A stretch of DNA of 64,000 bases, taken from the NCBI GenBank assembly GCA_963931925.1, contig OZ007570.1, forward strand, positions 23,905,340 to 23,969,339, given 5' to 3'. This document shows, in pieces, positions 23,113-33,315 of this stretch. A program made the position numbers and the translations under genes. The notes below the pieces were generated by a model, which saw nothing but the letters and a program-made list of their open reading frames with translations, did not search any database and was not told where the DNA came from. Origin of the DNA: Onchidella celtica (Eukaryota; Mollusca; Gastropoda; Systellommatophora; Onchidiidae). Each line of letters opens with the position of its first letter. The stretch's first letter is position 1.

Positions 23113-23561
23113 ATTTGTCTGTCTCTTTGACAGTCTGTCTAAACATCTGATTGTTTGTCTGCTTATCTGTTTATTTGAATATCTACTTGATTACCGATTT
23201 TGGTGCCCCTTTTTTCGTTATCCTCTCTGGGCCTCTATTTATCCCAGTCCACGTATGATATCTTATACAGCACACATTCGTATTTTGACATTTAAATGCA
23301 AAATGCATATTCTAGATTTGTGTCAAGTTCTGCTGCGCCCCAGGAGGATTTTGTGATTTTTTTTTTTTTTAATGAATTTGAGCCTGCTTTCATCTACTGG
23401 AAGAGATGTTATTATTTCTAATGAATGAGAAACTGGGCTTGTCCGGAGGCCTGCCTAAAGAAGTGGATTGATTGCCGTTTAATGCGGCTAAGTACAATTT
23501 TAAATATGGATCTGCTCATTTGGATATAGTCAATAAGAGAAAGAAGAATGGAGGTAAAAAT
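23113..23561. other. BHMT-like intron up to the retrotransposon
   Basis: No exon was recognised. It ends in AAAAT (23557-23561), the left target-site duplication of the LTR block. Confidence 0.6.
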
Positions 23562-24800
23562 TGTCACGAGTGGAGTGAGTGCAATTAAGGGGATTGCTAC
23601 AGAGCGGGTGTAGAATAAGAAGAGCTCACGACAGACGGATAGGAAAAGACGTGAAAGGGGAAGAGTAAAAATAACTCATGCAGACAAGTGGGAAAAGCGT
23701 GCGTGTATGAGTGGTGTGGAAGTCTGAATGAGGCGAAAGCGCTGGATTACTATCACTGCAAGTTAGAAGGTCCTACGGATCGGACCTGTGAATAAAAGCC
23801 CATCGGGCGGACATAAGGGGAAGCAGTCGAGAAGACTAGTGAGAGTCTTTCCAGTTATGACTGGTATGTAGAACGTTGATTGATTATTATGATTGATGTA
23901 TTATATTATATTCGTCTATTACCATGATGTGAATAAGTATATGTGAGGAATGTGGAAGTCCTTGATATTGGATATAGCAATGTGCGCCACGAGCGATAGA
24001 TGAAAGTGAGTTCATGGATTTGTAGCGCGAGTGAGTAGTGTGTACTCCGATGGAAGTGTGTTACCGTAAGATGTGTGGTGAGTGAAAGGTGAACTAGTGT
24101 GTGTACGCTTCATGGATTGTAAGGAGAGGTGGAGTGAATAGAAATGGTAGGATATTATACCAATGTAATGTTATTCTTGTAGGTGTCGGGGACGGGCCGC
24201 AGAGCCACCTCGATGAGCACAGGGGATAGGCCAGCATAGGGCCGGAGGCCACACATAGGCCAGAAGTGAGGCTGTCAGTGCAGGACAGTAGAGGCACATA
24301 AAGTCGTGGCAGTCAGGCCACGGACAGGGACGTAGATATGAGAGTGAATGAGATACTATATTGTTGCCATGTTGATAGGCTAGTGAACTGATATTATGTT
24401 GTTGCCATGTTGATGGCTATGGAAATAATAATGTGTTATTGCCCTGCTGAGGTGCTAGGGGAGTGCTAAGGTGTATGACAATAGGAAGGTGATATTGAGA
24501 GACTGCGGTGCCAGTGAATCATTAATGTACTATTAAGACCCTGAGGGGAGAGGCTGAGGCCGAAGTGCCTTTAGGAGTAACTACCGGATTGTGGATCCGA
24601 GGGAGCGTGTGTGTGAGAATAAGGCCGTTGTACGGCAGTCATTTCAATAATATAATATATGTAATTGCGCTATTATATGTATAATTATGTTTAATAAATG
24701 TGTGAGTCTGATGGGTTGTTTTGTTAAGTGTTAAACTTGTTTGTTCGTGATTGTCGTCCTGTCATAAACTATTACATTTCCCAGTCTGGGATTTGTGACA
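23562..24800 (+). repeat. LTR 1 of the tandem gypsy element
   Basis: Begins TGTCACGAG and ends GTGACA. An AATAAAAG box at 23791-23798 may serve as TATA element and AATAAA at 24693-24698 as poly(A) signal. The small open frame in it has no homology. Confidence 0.95.
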
Positions 24801-24801
24801 T

Positions 24802-24815
24802 TGGGGGCTCGTCCA
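24802..24815 (+). promoter_or_regulatory. primer-binding site, tRNA-Pro type
   Basis: TGGGGGCTCGTCCA lies one base after the LTR. Its first 13 bases are complementary to the 3' end of tRNA-Pro (..GGACGAGCCCCCA). The match stops there, shorter than the usual 18. The same site is at 31418-31431. Confidence 0.85.
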
Positions 24816-25733
24816 TTGTGACTCGTCCATTTTCGTAATATTTAGTTGTAGTTAGTTAGTAGTAGGTATTTGTGCTGTCTTGTTCGTTGGATGAATGGAC
24901 ATTTCATGATATGATTTATGTATATTGATGAATATGTATTGATACATGTATTGCTATGAATAGGTATTAATGTGTATTTAAACTTTCCAGAGTGTGTGCG
25001 TGCAGCCTAAGGAGACAAGCAGCCAGAGCTCCGATTAAAGGGAGGAGTTTTACTCAAAATTTCAAAAGTTAAGTGAAAGTCAAAATTTTTGTGCCCTGGA
25101 TTTTGGGCTGTTCCTTTAATCTGTCTTTTTCCCTGTTTTTGCTGTTTTTGTTGTCGTTATAGGTTATACGGGCGGTGGCGCGGGTTTGCTGTGTTGAACT
25201 TAGTTTATCCTTTTAAAAAAGGTGTGGTAAACTTTGGAACTTCGTTCATCACAGTGAACAGTTCTATAGGGACCTGTATTTTTGTTTAGATTGTAGCGTT
25301 CTATCTTCCTCGTTGTTTTAGGAAGACGTTTCTCTTGTCCTTCTTCTCCCTATCTGTAGATACGTTCTTTTTTTTCAGACTCTGTTCTTGTTCGTACCTT
25401 GTAGTGTAATCGGCGTAGTTAGGTTGCAATTTTTTTTTCCATTATATTTTCTTTTTTAGGTCTTTGTCCTAGTCTGGTTCGTTGTCCTTGACGTACTTGT
25501 GGTCCTTCTACTGTATTTCTTCATTCTTGTCGTTTCTATTTTCTTTTATAATTAATAGTGCATACATTTTATAGATATAGAATTAGTTGTGCTGTAAAGA
25601 TAAATTTCTGAATTGTATTCTGAACTGGGTATTGTTATATCTGGTGTGATCTCAGGTCTCTGGTAGTATCGTTAGTGATCATACCGACAGGTTGGTCGTC
25701 TTATAATAGATACCATAACCATAAATCTGTGAA
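24816..25733 (+). other. retrotransposon 5' leader
   Basis: About 0.9 kb of T-rich untranslated leader between primer-binding site and gag; no frame of note. Repeated at 31432-32349. Confidence 0.7.
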
Positions 25734-26699
25734 ATGGCGGAACTCCAACAACTAATGAAGTTGGGTAAGGAACTTGGCCTGGAGGGAGAGGAGCTACGCG
25801 GCTGGATTAAAGAACAGCAGGCAGAAATGCGCGATGAGCGTGCTAAGGATAGAGAGCGAGAAAAAGAGGCTCAGGTAAAGGAGTTAGAGGCTAAGCAACA
25901 GGAAAGAGAGGCTAAGGCTCAGGAGCAGGAGAGGGAGTTAAAGTTAAGGGAGATAGAAGCTAGGGATAACCAACAGGAGAGAGAGACGCGAATGAGAATC
26001 GCGGAGTTGGAAAGCCAAAAGAATGCGCCAACGGAAGCAGTTGAGCGGCAGGTACACAATAAAGGTGGTGTTAGGATTAAGCTCCCTACGTTCGACGACC
26101 GGAAGGACGACATAGACGCCTTCCTTTACAGGTTCGAACTGAACGCACAATTGCAATGGGGGGAAAATAAGGAATTATGGGCCACCTACCTGGCATCGCT
26201 ATTGCAGGGGCGAGCGTTAACTTACTTTAAAGAGCTACAGCGCGAAGACGTGCAAGATTACGATAAGCTGAAGGCTTTGCTGCTTCGCCGATTTGCGCGT
26301 ACCGAGGAATATTTCCGGGAGCAGTTTAGGCGAGCACGCGCAGATACCAGGGAGGACTTTGCTGCCTTCGTCGCGAGACTAACGGAGTATTTCGCGAACT
26401 GGGTAGACTTGGCGCATGTGGGCACGGATTTTGCTAAACTGAAAGACTTAATGATCCGTGACCAGCTGTACGCGTCGTGCCACAAAGATCTGGTGGCTTT
26501 CCTGAAAGAGAACGAACCCGCGACGGTGCAGGAGGCGTCTAAGTTGGCGGAGGCATACCGTACGGCGCATCCGTCCAAACCAGTCGCCAGGGCGTACGTC
26601 CAAGATGCTGGGTACGTCGCCGTTGTCGAGGGGTCGCCGGCAGGACTCAGGGACAGGTCGCGTCAGCGTGGTGCCTATAGTGCACCAGGGGCAGCATAG
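25734..26699 (+). CDS. gag: Gag polyprotein, unit 1
   Basis: A 321-residue frame. Residues 1-100 are an extreme Glu/Lys/Arg/Gln coiled coil (REREKEAQVKELEAKQQERE and similar). Residues about 108-290 are a capsid-like region: RIKLPTFDDRKDDIDAFLYR, then a helical segment FREQFRRARADTREDFAAF.. to ATVQEASKLAEAYR. The last part resembles the SCAN domain, which is known to derive from the capsid of Gmr1-like gypsy elements. The stop at 26697-26699 precedes the zinc knuckles, which lie in the +1 frame, so nucleocapsid would need a +1 frameshift. The start context is tgtgaaATGG. Confidence 0.9.
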   Translation: MAELQQLMKLGKELGLEGEELRGWIKEQQAEMRDERAKDREREKEAQVKELEAKQQEREAKAQEQERELKLREIEARDNQQERETRMRIAELESQKNAPTEAVERQVHNKGGVRIKLPTFDDRKDDIDAFLYRFELNAQLQWGENKELWATYLASLLQGRALTYFKELQREDVQDYDKLKALLLRRFARTEEYFREQFRRARADTREDFAAFVARLTEYFANWVDLAHVGTDFAKLKDLMIRDQLYASCHKDLVAFLKENEPATVQEASKLAEAYRTAHPSKPVARAYVQDAGYVAVVEGSPAGLRDRSRQRGAYSAPGAA

Positions 26700-27993
26700 G
26701 GGCTATCACCAATCACCGGCATATGGATCCGGTAAGTTTGACCGAGCAGGAGGGCTAGGTCGCGGTAATGGCCGGGGGCGAGTTGTGACCTTTGCCGATG
26801 ACCGACGGCATAGGGACTCTAGTTCCGGTCGCGAGGGGTCACGGGGACCCAGGCCTAGGGCAGCACAGGGAGCGGAGTGTTGGACTTGCGGACGCGTGGG
26901 TCACTTTTCCCGCGAGTGTAGGGCCGCGAAGTGTTGGAACTGCGGAAGAGCAGATCACATCAGCGTGAACTGCCCTGCAGGTAGGATAGCGGCGAACGCG
27001 GACAGTACCTCCAGTCCATGTTCCCCAAATAAATTTCATCATGCGGCTGCGTGCGTTACATCGGACAACGGAGGCGGACAGTATTCTAAGTGTCCCAGTT
27101 GTGAGAAGTTATTATCTTCCGGTGTTTTACCTTGTGGGAGAAAGATCCCCGTTATAAATTCATGTCATACAGGAGGTGGTCTTAGGGTTTATCCGGGGTT
27201 TGTTGGGGACGAACCGGTCTCGGTTTTACGAGATACAGGATCTACCGTTGTGGGAGTGCATAGGGACTGCATTCGGGATTCACAGCTTACAGGTGAGACT
27301 GTCCCGTGCATCCAATTTTCGGGGGCCATTGAGAAATTACCCATGGCAAAAATAATGATAGATACACCTTTCCTTAGCGGGGAAGTCGAAGCAGTCGTTG
27401 GTTGTTTTCCAGGCGCCCAGCTCATCATTGGGAATGTATCACGGGTAGTTTCCCCTTCCGATGAGAACGTGCAAGCATGGTCGCAATCAAAAGGTATTGA
27501 CTTTTGCGCCGCGGTCGAAACACGTCGACGGGTATCAGATAAAGATAAGATTAGACCTTTGGCAACGCCAGCGGTCAACCTAGATATCACGCCAGAGCGC
27601 TTGGCGAGATTACAAAGGGAGGACCCATCATTAAACCCATGTTTTGGGGAAGCGCGAAACGAGAAAACGAGGAAATATAAAGACGGGTCATCTTCTTTTT
27701 TTGTCCAGGGGGGCATTCTGTTCCGTATGTACGTCACAGTGGCTTCCGTTCAAAAGCAGGTCGTCGTGCCACGGTCGTTAATGGCAACAGTATTGCGTCT
27801 GGCCCATGATGTTCCATTAGCGGGTCATATGGGAAGTACTAGAACCAAGGAGAGAGTTCTGAAAGATTTTTATTGGCCGTCAGTATACAGAGATGTGCGG
27901 TTATATTGTAAGACGTGCAGTGCGTGCCAAAAGACGACGCATAAGGGTCGTTCACCCCAGGAAAAGACTATAAAGATAGAGGGTCCAAACTGA
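26605..27993 (+). CDS. pol: Nucleocapsid-protease-integrase zinc-finger ORF, unit 1
   Basis: A 462-codon frame overlapping gag by 95 nt in the +1 frame; the listed Met is probably not a true start. Two CCHC knuckles (CWTCGRVGHFSREC and CWNCGRADHISVNC, residues about 92-123) bind RNA. The retropepsin motif RDTGSTV (residues 209-215) is followed by LIIGN near 273. Residues about 400-442 form the integrase HHCC finger (H401, H408, C438, C441, the latter in CSACQK). The frame ends soon after, at TGA 27991-27993, exactly where the DDE catalytic core should begin. The finger sits upstream of reverse transcriptase, as in Gmr1. Confidence 0.9.
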   Translation: MLGTSPLSRGRRQDSGTGRVSVVPIVHQGQHRGYHQSPAYGSGKFDRAGGLGRGNGRGRVVTFADDRRHRDSSSGREGSRGPRPRAAQGAECWTCGRVGHFSRECRAAKCWNCGRADHISVNCPAGRIAANADSTSSPCSPNKFHHAAACVTSDNGGGQYSKCPSCEKLLSSGVLPCGRKIPVINSCHTGGGLRVYPGFVGDEPVSVLRDTGSTVVGVHRDCIRDSQLTGETVPCIQFSGAIEKLPMAKIMIDTPFLSGEVEAVVGCFPGAQLIIGNVSRVVSPSDENVQAWSQSKGIDFCAAVETRRRVSDKDKIRPLATPAVNLDITPERLARLQREDPSLNPCFGEARNEKTRKYKDGSSSFFVQGGILFRMYVTVASVQKQVVVPRSLMATVLRLAHDVPLAGHMGSTRTKERVLKDFYWPSVYRDVRLYCKTCSACQKTTHKGRSPQEKTIKIEGPN

Positions 27994-28253
27994 GAATTTT
28001 TAAGCCAGGAGACAAGGTTCTGCTGTTGTTACCTACGGACCATAATAAGTTATTGATGACATGGAAAGGCCCCTATGTTATTGAGCGAGTTGTTTCAAAG
28101 GTAGATTACGCTATCCACATTGATGGAGCGAGTAAGGTTTTCCATGTTAATATGCTACAGAGATTTTATGAGAGACCACAGTATCTGTGTGCACAGACAA
28201 GACCAGAGGAGACTGTCTTCTCTACTGCTTGTACGGGGGTCGTTTTGATTTGA
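27985..28253 (+). pseudogene. integrase C-terminal GPY/F domain fragment, unit 1
   Basis: In a different frame from the zinc finger, the translation reads RIFKPGDKVLLLLPTDHNK, then WKGPYVIERV and VFHVNMLQRFYERP. This is the module that ends Ty3/gypsy integrases. The roughly 200-residue DDE core that should separate it from the HHCC finger is absent, and the junction (about 27955-27995) also shifts frame, which indicates a deletion. The frame ends at TGA 28251-28253. Confidence 0.88.
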
Positions 28254-28304
28254 GGTCTTTGTTTTGGGAGGTTCGCTGCCCTTGGCATTTACACCTCACT
28301 TTAC

Positions 28305-29822
28305 TTGTTTTATTATTTCTTGTTCTGGCAGGGGGTCGTAGACCAGTTGGACTGTGACGTAAGCGACACCGAGGCGCAGGAGGAGTTACAAATTCAATTG
28401 CCGGAGTTAACTCCGACACAAGGTTACAGAGACGTAAAAATTAACCCTGACCTTACGAGTTCAAGGAGTAGGGAACTTGAGACCCTGTTAGCGTCATTTC
28501 CGGATGTTGTTACGGATTTGCCGGGTCGCACTACGGTGATCCAGCACCAAATAAAGTTGACTTCGGATAAGCCAGTATTTCTTAGACCGTATCCGTTGCC
28601 TTTTTCTTCGAGAGATAGAGTCATAAAGGAAGTTGAGTCAATGTTGAAGTTAGATGTGATAGAACCATCAACATCGCCGTATTCATCACCCATCGTCCTC
28701 GTGAAAAAACTTGATGGATCGGTGCGGTTCTGTATTGATTTTCGAAGATTGAACACTATTACGGTAGGCGATAGGGAGCCTATCCCGTTCCAGGAGGAAT
28801 TAATAGCTTCATTAGCCGGGTCCACGTGGTTTTCCAAGATTGATTTAACGAAAGGTTATTGGGAAATCCCGCTTACTGAGGAGTCTAAACAATACACGGC
28901 GTTCCAAACGCCCATTGGATTATTCCAATTTAAGGTCATGCCATTTGGGTTGGTAAACGCGCCAGCGACGTTTGCACGATTAATGAGATTAGTGTTGAAG
29001 GACATACCTAATGTCGTGTCATTCTTTGATGATATAGCATGCCATACGTCGACATGGTCTGATCATATTCAGACACTAACAGTAATTTTTCAACGATTAC
29101 GTCATTTTTGGTTAACTGCTAAACCCGCAAAGATGGATTTGGCATGTCCAGAGATAATATTCTTAGGACATATTGTCGGTAGAGGTGTTCAGAGACCTGA
29201 AGAAACAAAAATTGACAAGTTAGTAGGGTTGCAAATCCCTAAAACAAAGAAACAAGTCAGAAGCTTAGTGGGAATTTTAAATTATTACAGAAAGTTCATT
29301 CCAAATTTTTCCTCCTTGTCATCTTCTCTTACTGACCTTACTAAGAAGGGACAACCCGATAAGGTCCAGTGGACGTCTGAATGTCAGACATCATTTGATA
29401 ATTTGGTGACAGCATTATCATCGTCACCCATTTTGATATTACCCGATTTTCGATCTAATTTTATCCTCAGAACGGATGCGTCGGACTCTGATGTCGGCGC
29501 TTGTCTTCTACAGGAGAAGAACGAATGTCTCCATCCTGTATGTTATGTCAGTAGGAAGTTATTGCAGAGAGAAAGAAAGTATTCTGTGATAGAGCGTGAG
29601 TGTCTTGCCATTGTCTGGTCCGTCCAGAAACTAGGACGTTATCTCATGGGACGAGAATTTTGTATCCAGACAGACCACAAGCCACTGACATTTTTGTCGA
29701 GGAATCGTTCGTCCAGCCCACGCTTGTCTAGATGGGCATTGGCTTTGCAGCCGTATACCTTCGTTATTCAACCAATTCCAGGAACCAGCAATCATATCGC
29801 CGACTACCCTAGTCGAGCCTAG
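28305..29822 (+). CDS. pol: Reverse transcriptase-RNase H, unit 1
   Basis: A 505-codon frame. Reverse transcriptase occupies residues about 90-290: IVLVKKLDGSVRFCIDFRRL, then WFSKIDLTKGYWEIPL (catalytic Asp 180), FGLVNAPATF and the active site SFFDDIA (Asp 242-243; Phe replaces the usual Tyr). RNase H follows: LRTDASDSDVGACL (Asp 391), ERECLAIVW (Glu 432), QTDHKPLTFL (Asp 457) and ADYPSRA at the end. The frame stops directly after RNase H with no downstream integrase. The same frame continues upstream to the GPY domain, broken only by a TGA and short linker. Confidence 0.93.
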   Translation: MFYYFLFWQGVVDQLDCDVSDTEAQEELQIQLPELTPTQGYRDVKINPDLTSSRSRELETLLASFPDVVTDLPGRTTVIQHQIKLTSDKPVFLRPYPLPFSSRDRVIKEVESMLKLDVIEPSTSPYSSPIVLVKKLDGSVRFCIDFRRLNTITVGDREPIPFQEELIASLAGSTWFSKIDLTKGYWEIPLTEESKQYTAFQTPIGLFQFKVMPFGLVNAPATFARLMRLVLKDIPNVVSFFDDIACHTSTWSDHIQTLTVIFQRLRHFWLTAKPAKMDLACPEIIFLGHIVGRGVQRPEETKIDKLVGLQIPKTKKQVRSLVGILNYYRKFIPNFSSLSSSLTDLTKKGQPDKVQWTSECQTSFDNLVTALSSSPILILPDFRSNFILRTDASDSDVGACLLQEKNECLHPVCYVSRKLLQRERKYSVIERECLAIVWSVQKLGRYLMGREFCIQTDHKPLTFLSRNRSSSPRLSRWALALQPYTFVIQPIPGTSNHIADYPSRA

Positions 29823-30163
29823 GGGAAGATTTCGGGAGCTTATACATCGGAGGACAGGAACATTGACAGGATCTGTGTGAATGAGTCGACTTTAAAATAT
29901 TGACATTATAAATATGATATGAAGAATGGTTGATAGGTTGAGTGGGTTTTGATTCCGTATTAGATATTGTGTTTAGTTAGCTATTCATGATGTGACACAT
30001 ATATGCATATTGCAGGCCATATTGATCCCCATATTTTCCCCTGATTTCGGTATTCTATATACTAGGGGAACTGCTAGGTCATTTTTCTAGTGTAGGTATT
30101 GCTCACGCTCACTCGTTGACAGTCATCTTGATGCGATTTGAAATTAATTGCATTAATTTTTTT

Positions 30164-30177
30164 GGGGTGGGGGATGA
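30164..30177 (+). promoter_or_regulatory. polypurine tract, unit 1
   Basis: GGGGTGGGGGATGA directly precedes LTR 2, the position of the plus-strand primer. One T interrupts it. The same tract is at 36780-36793. Confidence 0.85.
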
Positions 30178-31416
30178 TGTCACGAGTGGAGTGAGTGCAA
30201 TTAAGGGGATTGCTACAGAGCGGGTGTAGAATAAGAAGAGCTCACGACAGACGGATAGGAAAAGACGTGAAAGGGGAAGAGTAAAAATAACTCATGCAGA
30301 CAAGTGGGAAAAGCGTGCGTGTATGAGTGGTGTGGAAGTCTGAATGAGGCGAAAGCGCTGGATTACTATCACTGCAAGTTAGAAGGTCCTACGGATCGGA
30401 CCTGTGAATAAAAGCCCATCGGGCGGACATAAGGGGAAGCAGTCGAGAAGACTAGTGAGAGTCTTTCCAGTTATGACTGGTATGTAGAACGTTGATTGAT
30501 TATTATGATTGATGTATTATATTATATTCGTCTATTACCATGATGTGAATAAGTATATGTGAGGAATGTGGAAGTCCTTGATATTGGATATAGCAATGTG
30601 CGCCACGAGCGATAGATGAAAGTGAGTTCATGGATTTGTAGCGCGAGTGAGTAGTGTGTACTCCGATGGAAGTGTGTTACCGTAAGATGTGTGGTGAGTG
30701 AAAGGTGAACTAGTGTGTGTACGCTTCATGGATTGTAAGGAGAGGTGGAGTGAATAGAAATGGTAGGATATTATACCAATGTAATGTTATTCTTGTAGGT
30801 GTCGGGGACGGGCCGCAGAGCCACCTCGATGAGCACAGGGGATAGGCCAGCATAGGGCCGGAGGCCACACATAGGCCAGAAGTGAGGCTGTCAGTGCAGG
30901 ACAGTAGAGGCACATAAAGTCGTGGCAGTCAGGCCACGGACAGGGACGTAGATATGAGAGTGAATGAGATACTATATTGTTGCCATGTTGATAGGCTAGT
31001 GAACTGATATTATGTTGTTGCCATGTTGATGGCTATGGAAATAATAATGTGTTATTGCCCTGCTGAGGTGCTAGGGGAGTGCTAAGGTGTATGACAATAG
31101 GAAGGTGATATTGAGAGACTGCGGTGCCAGTGAATCATTAATGTACTATTAAGACCCTGAGGGGAGAGGCTGAGGCCGAAGTGCCTTTAGGAGTAACTAC
31201 CGGATTGTGGATCCGAGGGAGCGTGTGTGTGAGAATAAGGCCGTTGTACGGCAGTCATTTCAATAATATAATATATGTAATTGCGCTATTATATGTATAA
31301 TTATGTTTAATAAATGTGTGAGTCTGATGGGTTGTTTTGTTAAGTGTTAAACTTGTTTGTTCGTGATTGTCGTCCTGTCATAAACTATTACATTTCCCAG
31401 TCTGGGATTTGTGACA
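30178..31416 (+). repeat. LTR 2, shared middle LTR
   Basis: Serves as 3' LTR of unit 1 and 5' LTR of unit 2; seen as identical to LTR 1. Confidence 0.95.
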
Positions 31417-31417
31417 T

Positions 31418-31431
31418 TGGGGGCTCGTCCA
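31418..31431 (+). promoter_or_regulatory. primer-binding site, unit 2
   Basis: Same tRNA-Pro-type site as at 24802-24815. Confidence 0.85.
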
Positions 31432-32349
31432 TTGTGACTCGTCCATTTTCGTAATATTTAGTTGTAGTTAGTTAGTAGTAGGTATTTGTGCTGTCTTGTT
31501 CGTTGGATGAATGGACATTTCATGATATGATTTATGTATATTGATGAATATGTATTGATACATGTATTGCTATGAATAGGTATTAATGTGTATTTAAACT
31601 TTCCAGAGTGTGTGCGTGCAGCCTAAGGAGACAAGCAGCCAGAGCTCCGATTAAAGGGAGGAGTTTTACTCAAAATTTCAAAAGTTAAGTGAAAGTCAAA
31701 ATTTTTGTGCCCTGGATTTTGGGCTGTTCCTTTAATCTGTCTTTTTCCCTGTTTTTGCTGTTTTTGTTGTCGTTATAGGTTATACGGGCGGTGGCGCGGG
31801 TTTGCTGTGTTGAACTTAGTTTATCCTTTTAAAAAAGGTGTGGTAAACTTTGGAACTTCGTTCATCACAGTGAACAGTTCTATAGGGACCTGTATTTTTG
31901 TTTAGATTGTAGCGTTCTATCTTCCTCGTTGTTTTAGGAAGACGTTTCTCTTGTCCTTCTTCTCCCTATCTGTAGATACGTTCTTTTTTTTCAGACTCTG
32001 TTCTTGTTCGTACCTTGTAGTGTAATCGGCGTAGTTAGGTTGCAATTTTTTTTTCCATTATATTTTCTTTTTTAGGTCTTTGTCCTAGTCTGGTTCGTTG
32101 TCCTTGACGTACTTGTGGTCCTTCTACTGTATTTCTTCATTCTTGTCGTTTCTATTTTCTTTTATAATTAATAGTGCATACATTTTATAGATATAGAATT
32201 AGTTGTGCTGTAAAGATAAATTTCTGAATTGTATTCTGAACTGGGTATTGTTATATCTGGTGTGATCTCAGGTCTCTGGTAGTATCGTTAGTGATCATAC
32301 CGACAGGTTGGTCGTCTTATAATAGATACCATAACCATAAATCTGTGAA

Positions 32350-33315
32350 ATGGCGGAACTCCAACAACTAATGAAGTTGGGTAAGGAACTTGGCCTGGAG
32401 GGAGAGGAGCTACGCGGCTGGATTAAAGAACAGCAGGCAGAAATGCGCGATGAGCGTGCTAAGGATAGAGAGCGAGAAAAAGAGGCTCAGGTAAAGGAGT
32501 TAGAGGCTAAGCAACAGGAAAGAGAGGCTAAGGCTCAGGAGCAGGAGAGGGAGTTAAAGTTAAGGGAGATAGAAGCTAGGGATAACCAACAGGAGAGAGA
32601 GACGCGAATGAGAATCGCGGAGTTGGAAAGCCAAAAGAATGCGCCAACGGAAGCAGTTGAGCGGCAGGTACACAATAAAGGTGGTGTTAGGATTAAGCTC
32701 CCTACGTTCGACGACCGGAAGGACGACATAGACGCCTTCCTTTACAGGTTCGAACTGAACGCACAATTGCAATGGGGGGAAAATAAGGAATTATGGGCCA
32801 CCTACCTGGCATCGCTATTGCAGGGGCGAGCGTTAACTTACTTTAAAGAGCTACAGCGCGAAGACGTGCAAGATTACGATAAGCTGAAGGCTTTGCTGCT
32901 TCGCCGATTTGCGCGTACCGAGGAATATTTCCGGGAGCAGTTTAGGCGAGCACGCGCAGATACCAGGGAGGACTTTGCTGCCTTCGTCGCGAGACTAACG
33001 GAGTATTTCGCGAACTGGGTAGACTTGGCGCATGTGGGCACGGATTTTGCTAAACTGAAAGACTTAATGATCCGTGACCAGCTGTACGCGTCGTGCCACA
33101 AAGATCTGGTGGCTTTCCTGAAAGAGAACGAACCCGCGACGGTGCAGGAGGCGTCTAAGTTGGCGGAGGCATACCGTACGGCGCATCCGTCCAAACCAGT
33201 CGCCAGGGCGTACGTCCAAGATGCTGGGTACGTCGCCGTTGTCGAGGGGTCGCCGGCAGGACTCAGGGACAGGTCGCGTCAGCGTGGTGCCTATAGTGCA
33301 CCAGGGGCAGCATAG
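32350..33315 (+). CDS. gag: Gag polyprotein, unit 2
   Basis: Identical in protein sequence to the gag of unit 1 (coiled coil, SCAN-like capsid region, stop before the zinc knuckles). The tandem therefore preserves both reading frames intact, suggesting the duplication is recent. Confidence 0.9.
   Translation: MAELQQLMKLGKELGLEGEELRGWIKEQQAEMRDERAKDREREKEAQVKELEAKQQEREAKAQEQERELKLREIEARDNQQERETRMRIAELESQKNAPTEAVERQVHNKGGVRIKLPTFDDRKDDIDAFLYRFELNAQLQWGENKELWATYLASLLQGRALTYFKELQREDVQDYDKLKALLLRRFARTEEYFREQFRRARADTREDFAAFVARLTEYFANWVDLAHVGTDFAKLKDLMIRDQLYASCHKDLVAFLKENEPATVQEASKLAEAYRTAHPSKPVARAYVQDAGYVAVVEGSPAGLRDRSRQRGAYSAPGAA

Noticed and set aside
23328..23350. FCCAPGGF peptide after the BHMT exons, resembling a Cys-Cys metal motif
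   Set aside because: An upstream stop, a poly-T run right after and no match to the expected flanking residues.
24094..24297. 67-codon minus-strand frame repeated three times
   Set aside because: Lies in each LTR; repetition reflects the LTRs and there is no homology.
28231..28331. Possible intron between the GPY/F domain and reverse transcriptase (donor gtacgg, acceptor ttctggcag)
   Set aside because: Splicing would put RT out of frame and meet a stop; an alternative donor at 28238 also fails by phase.
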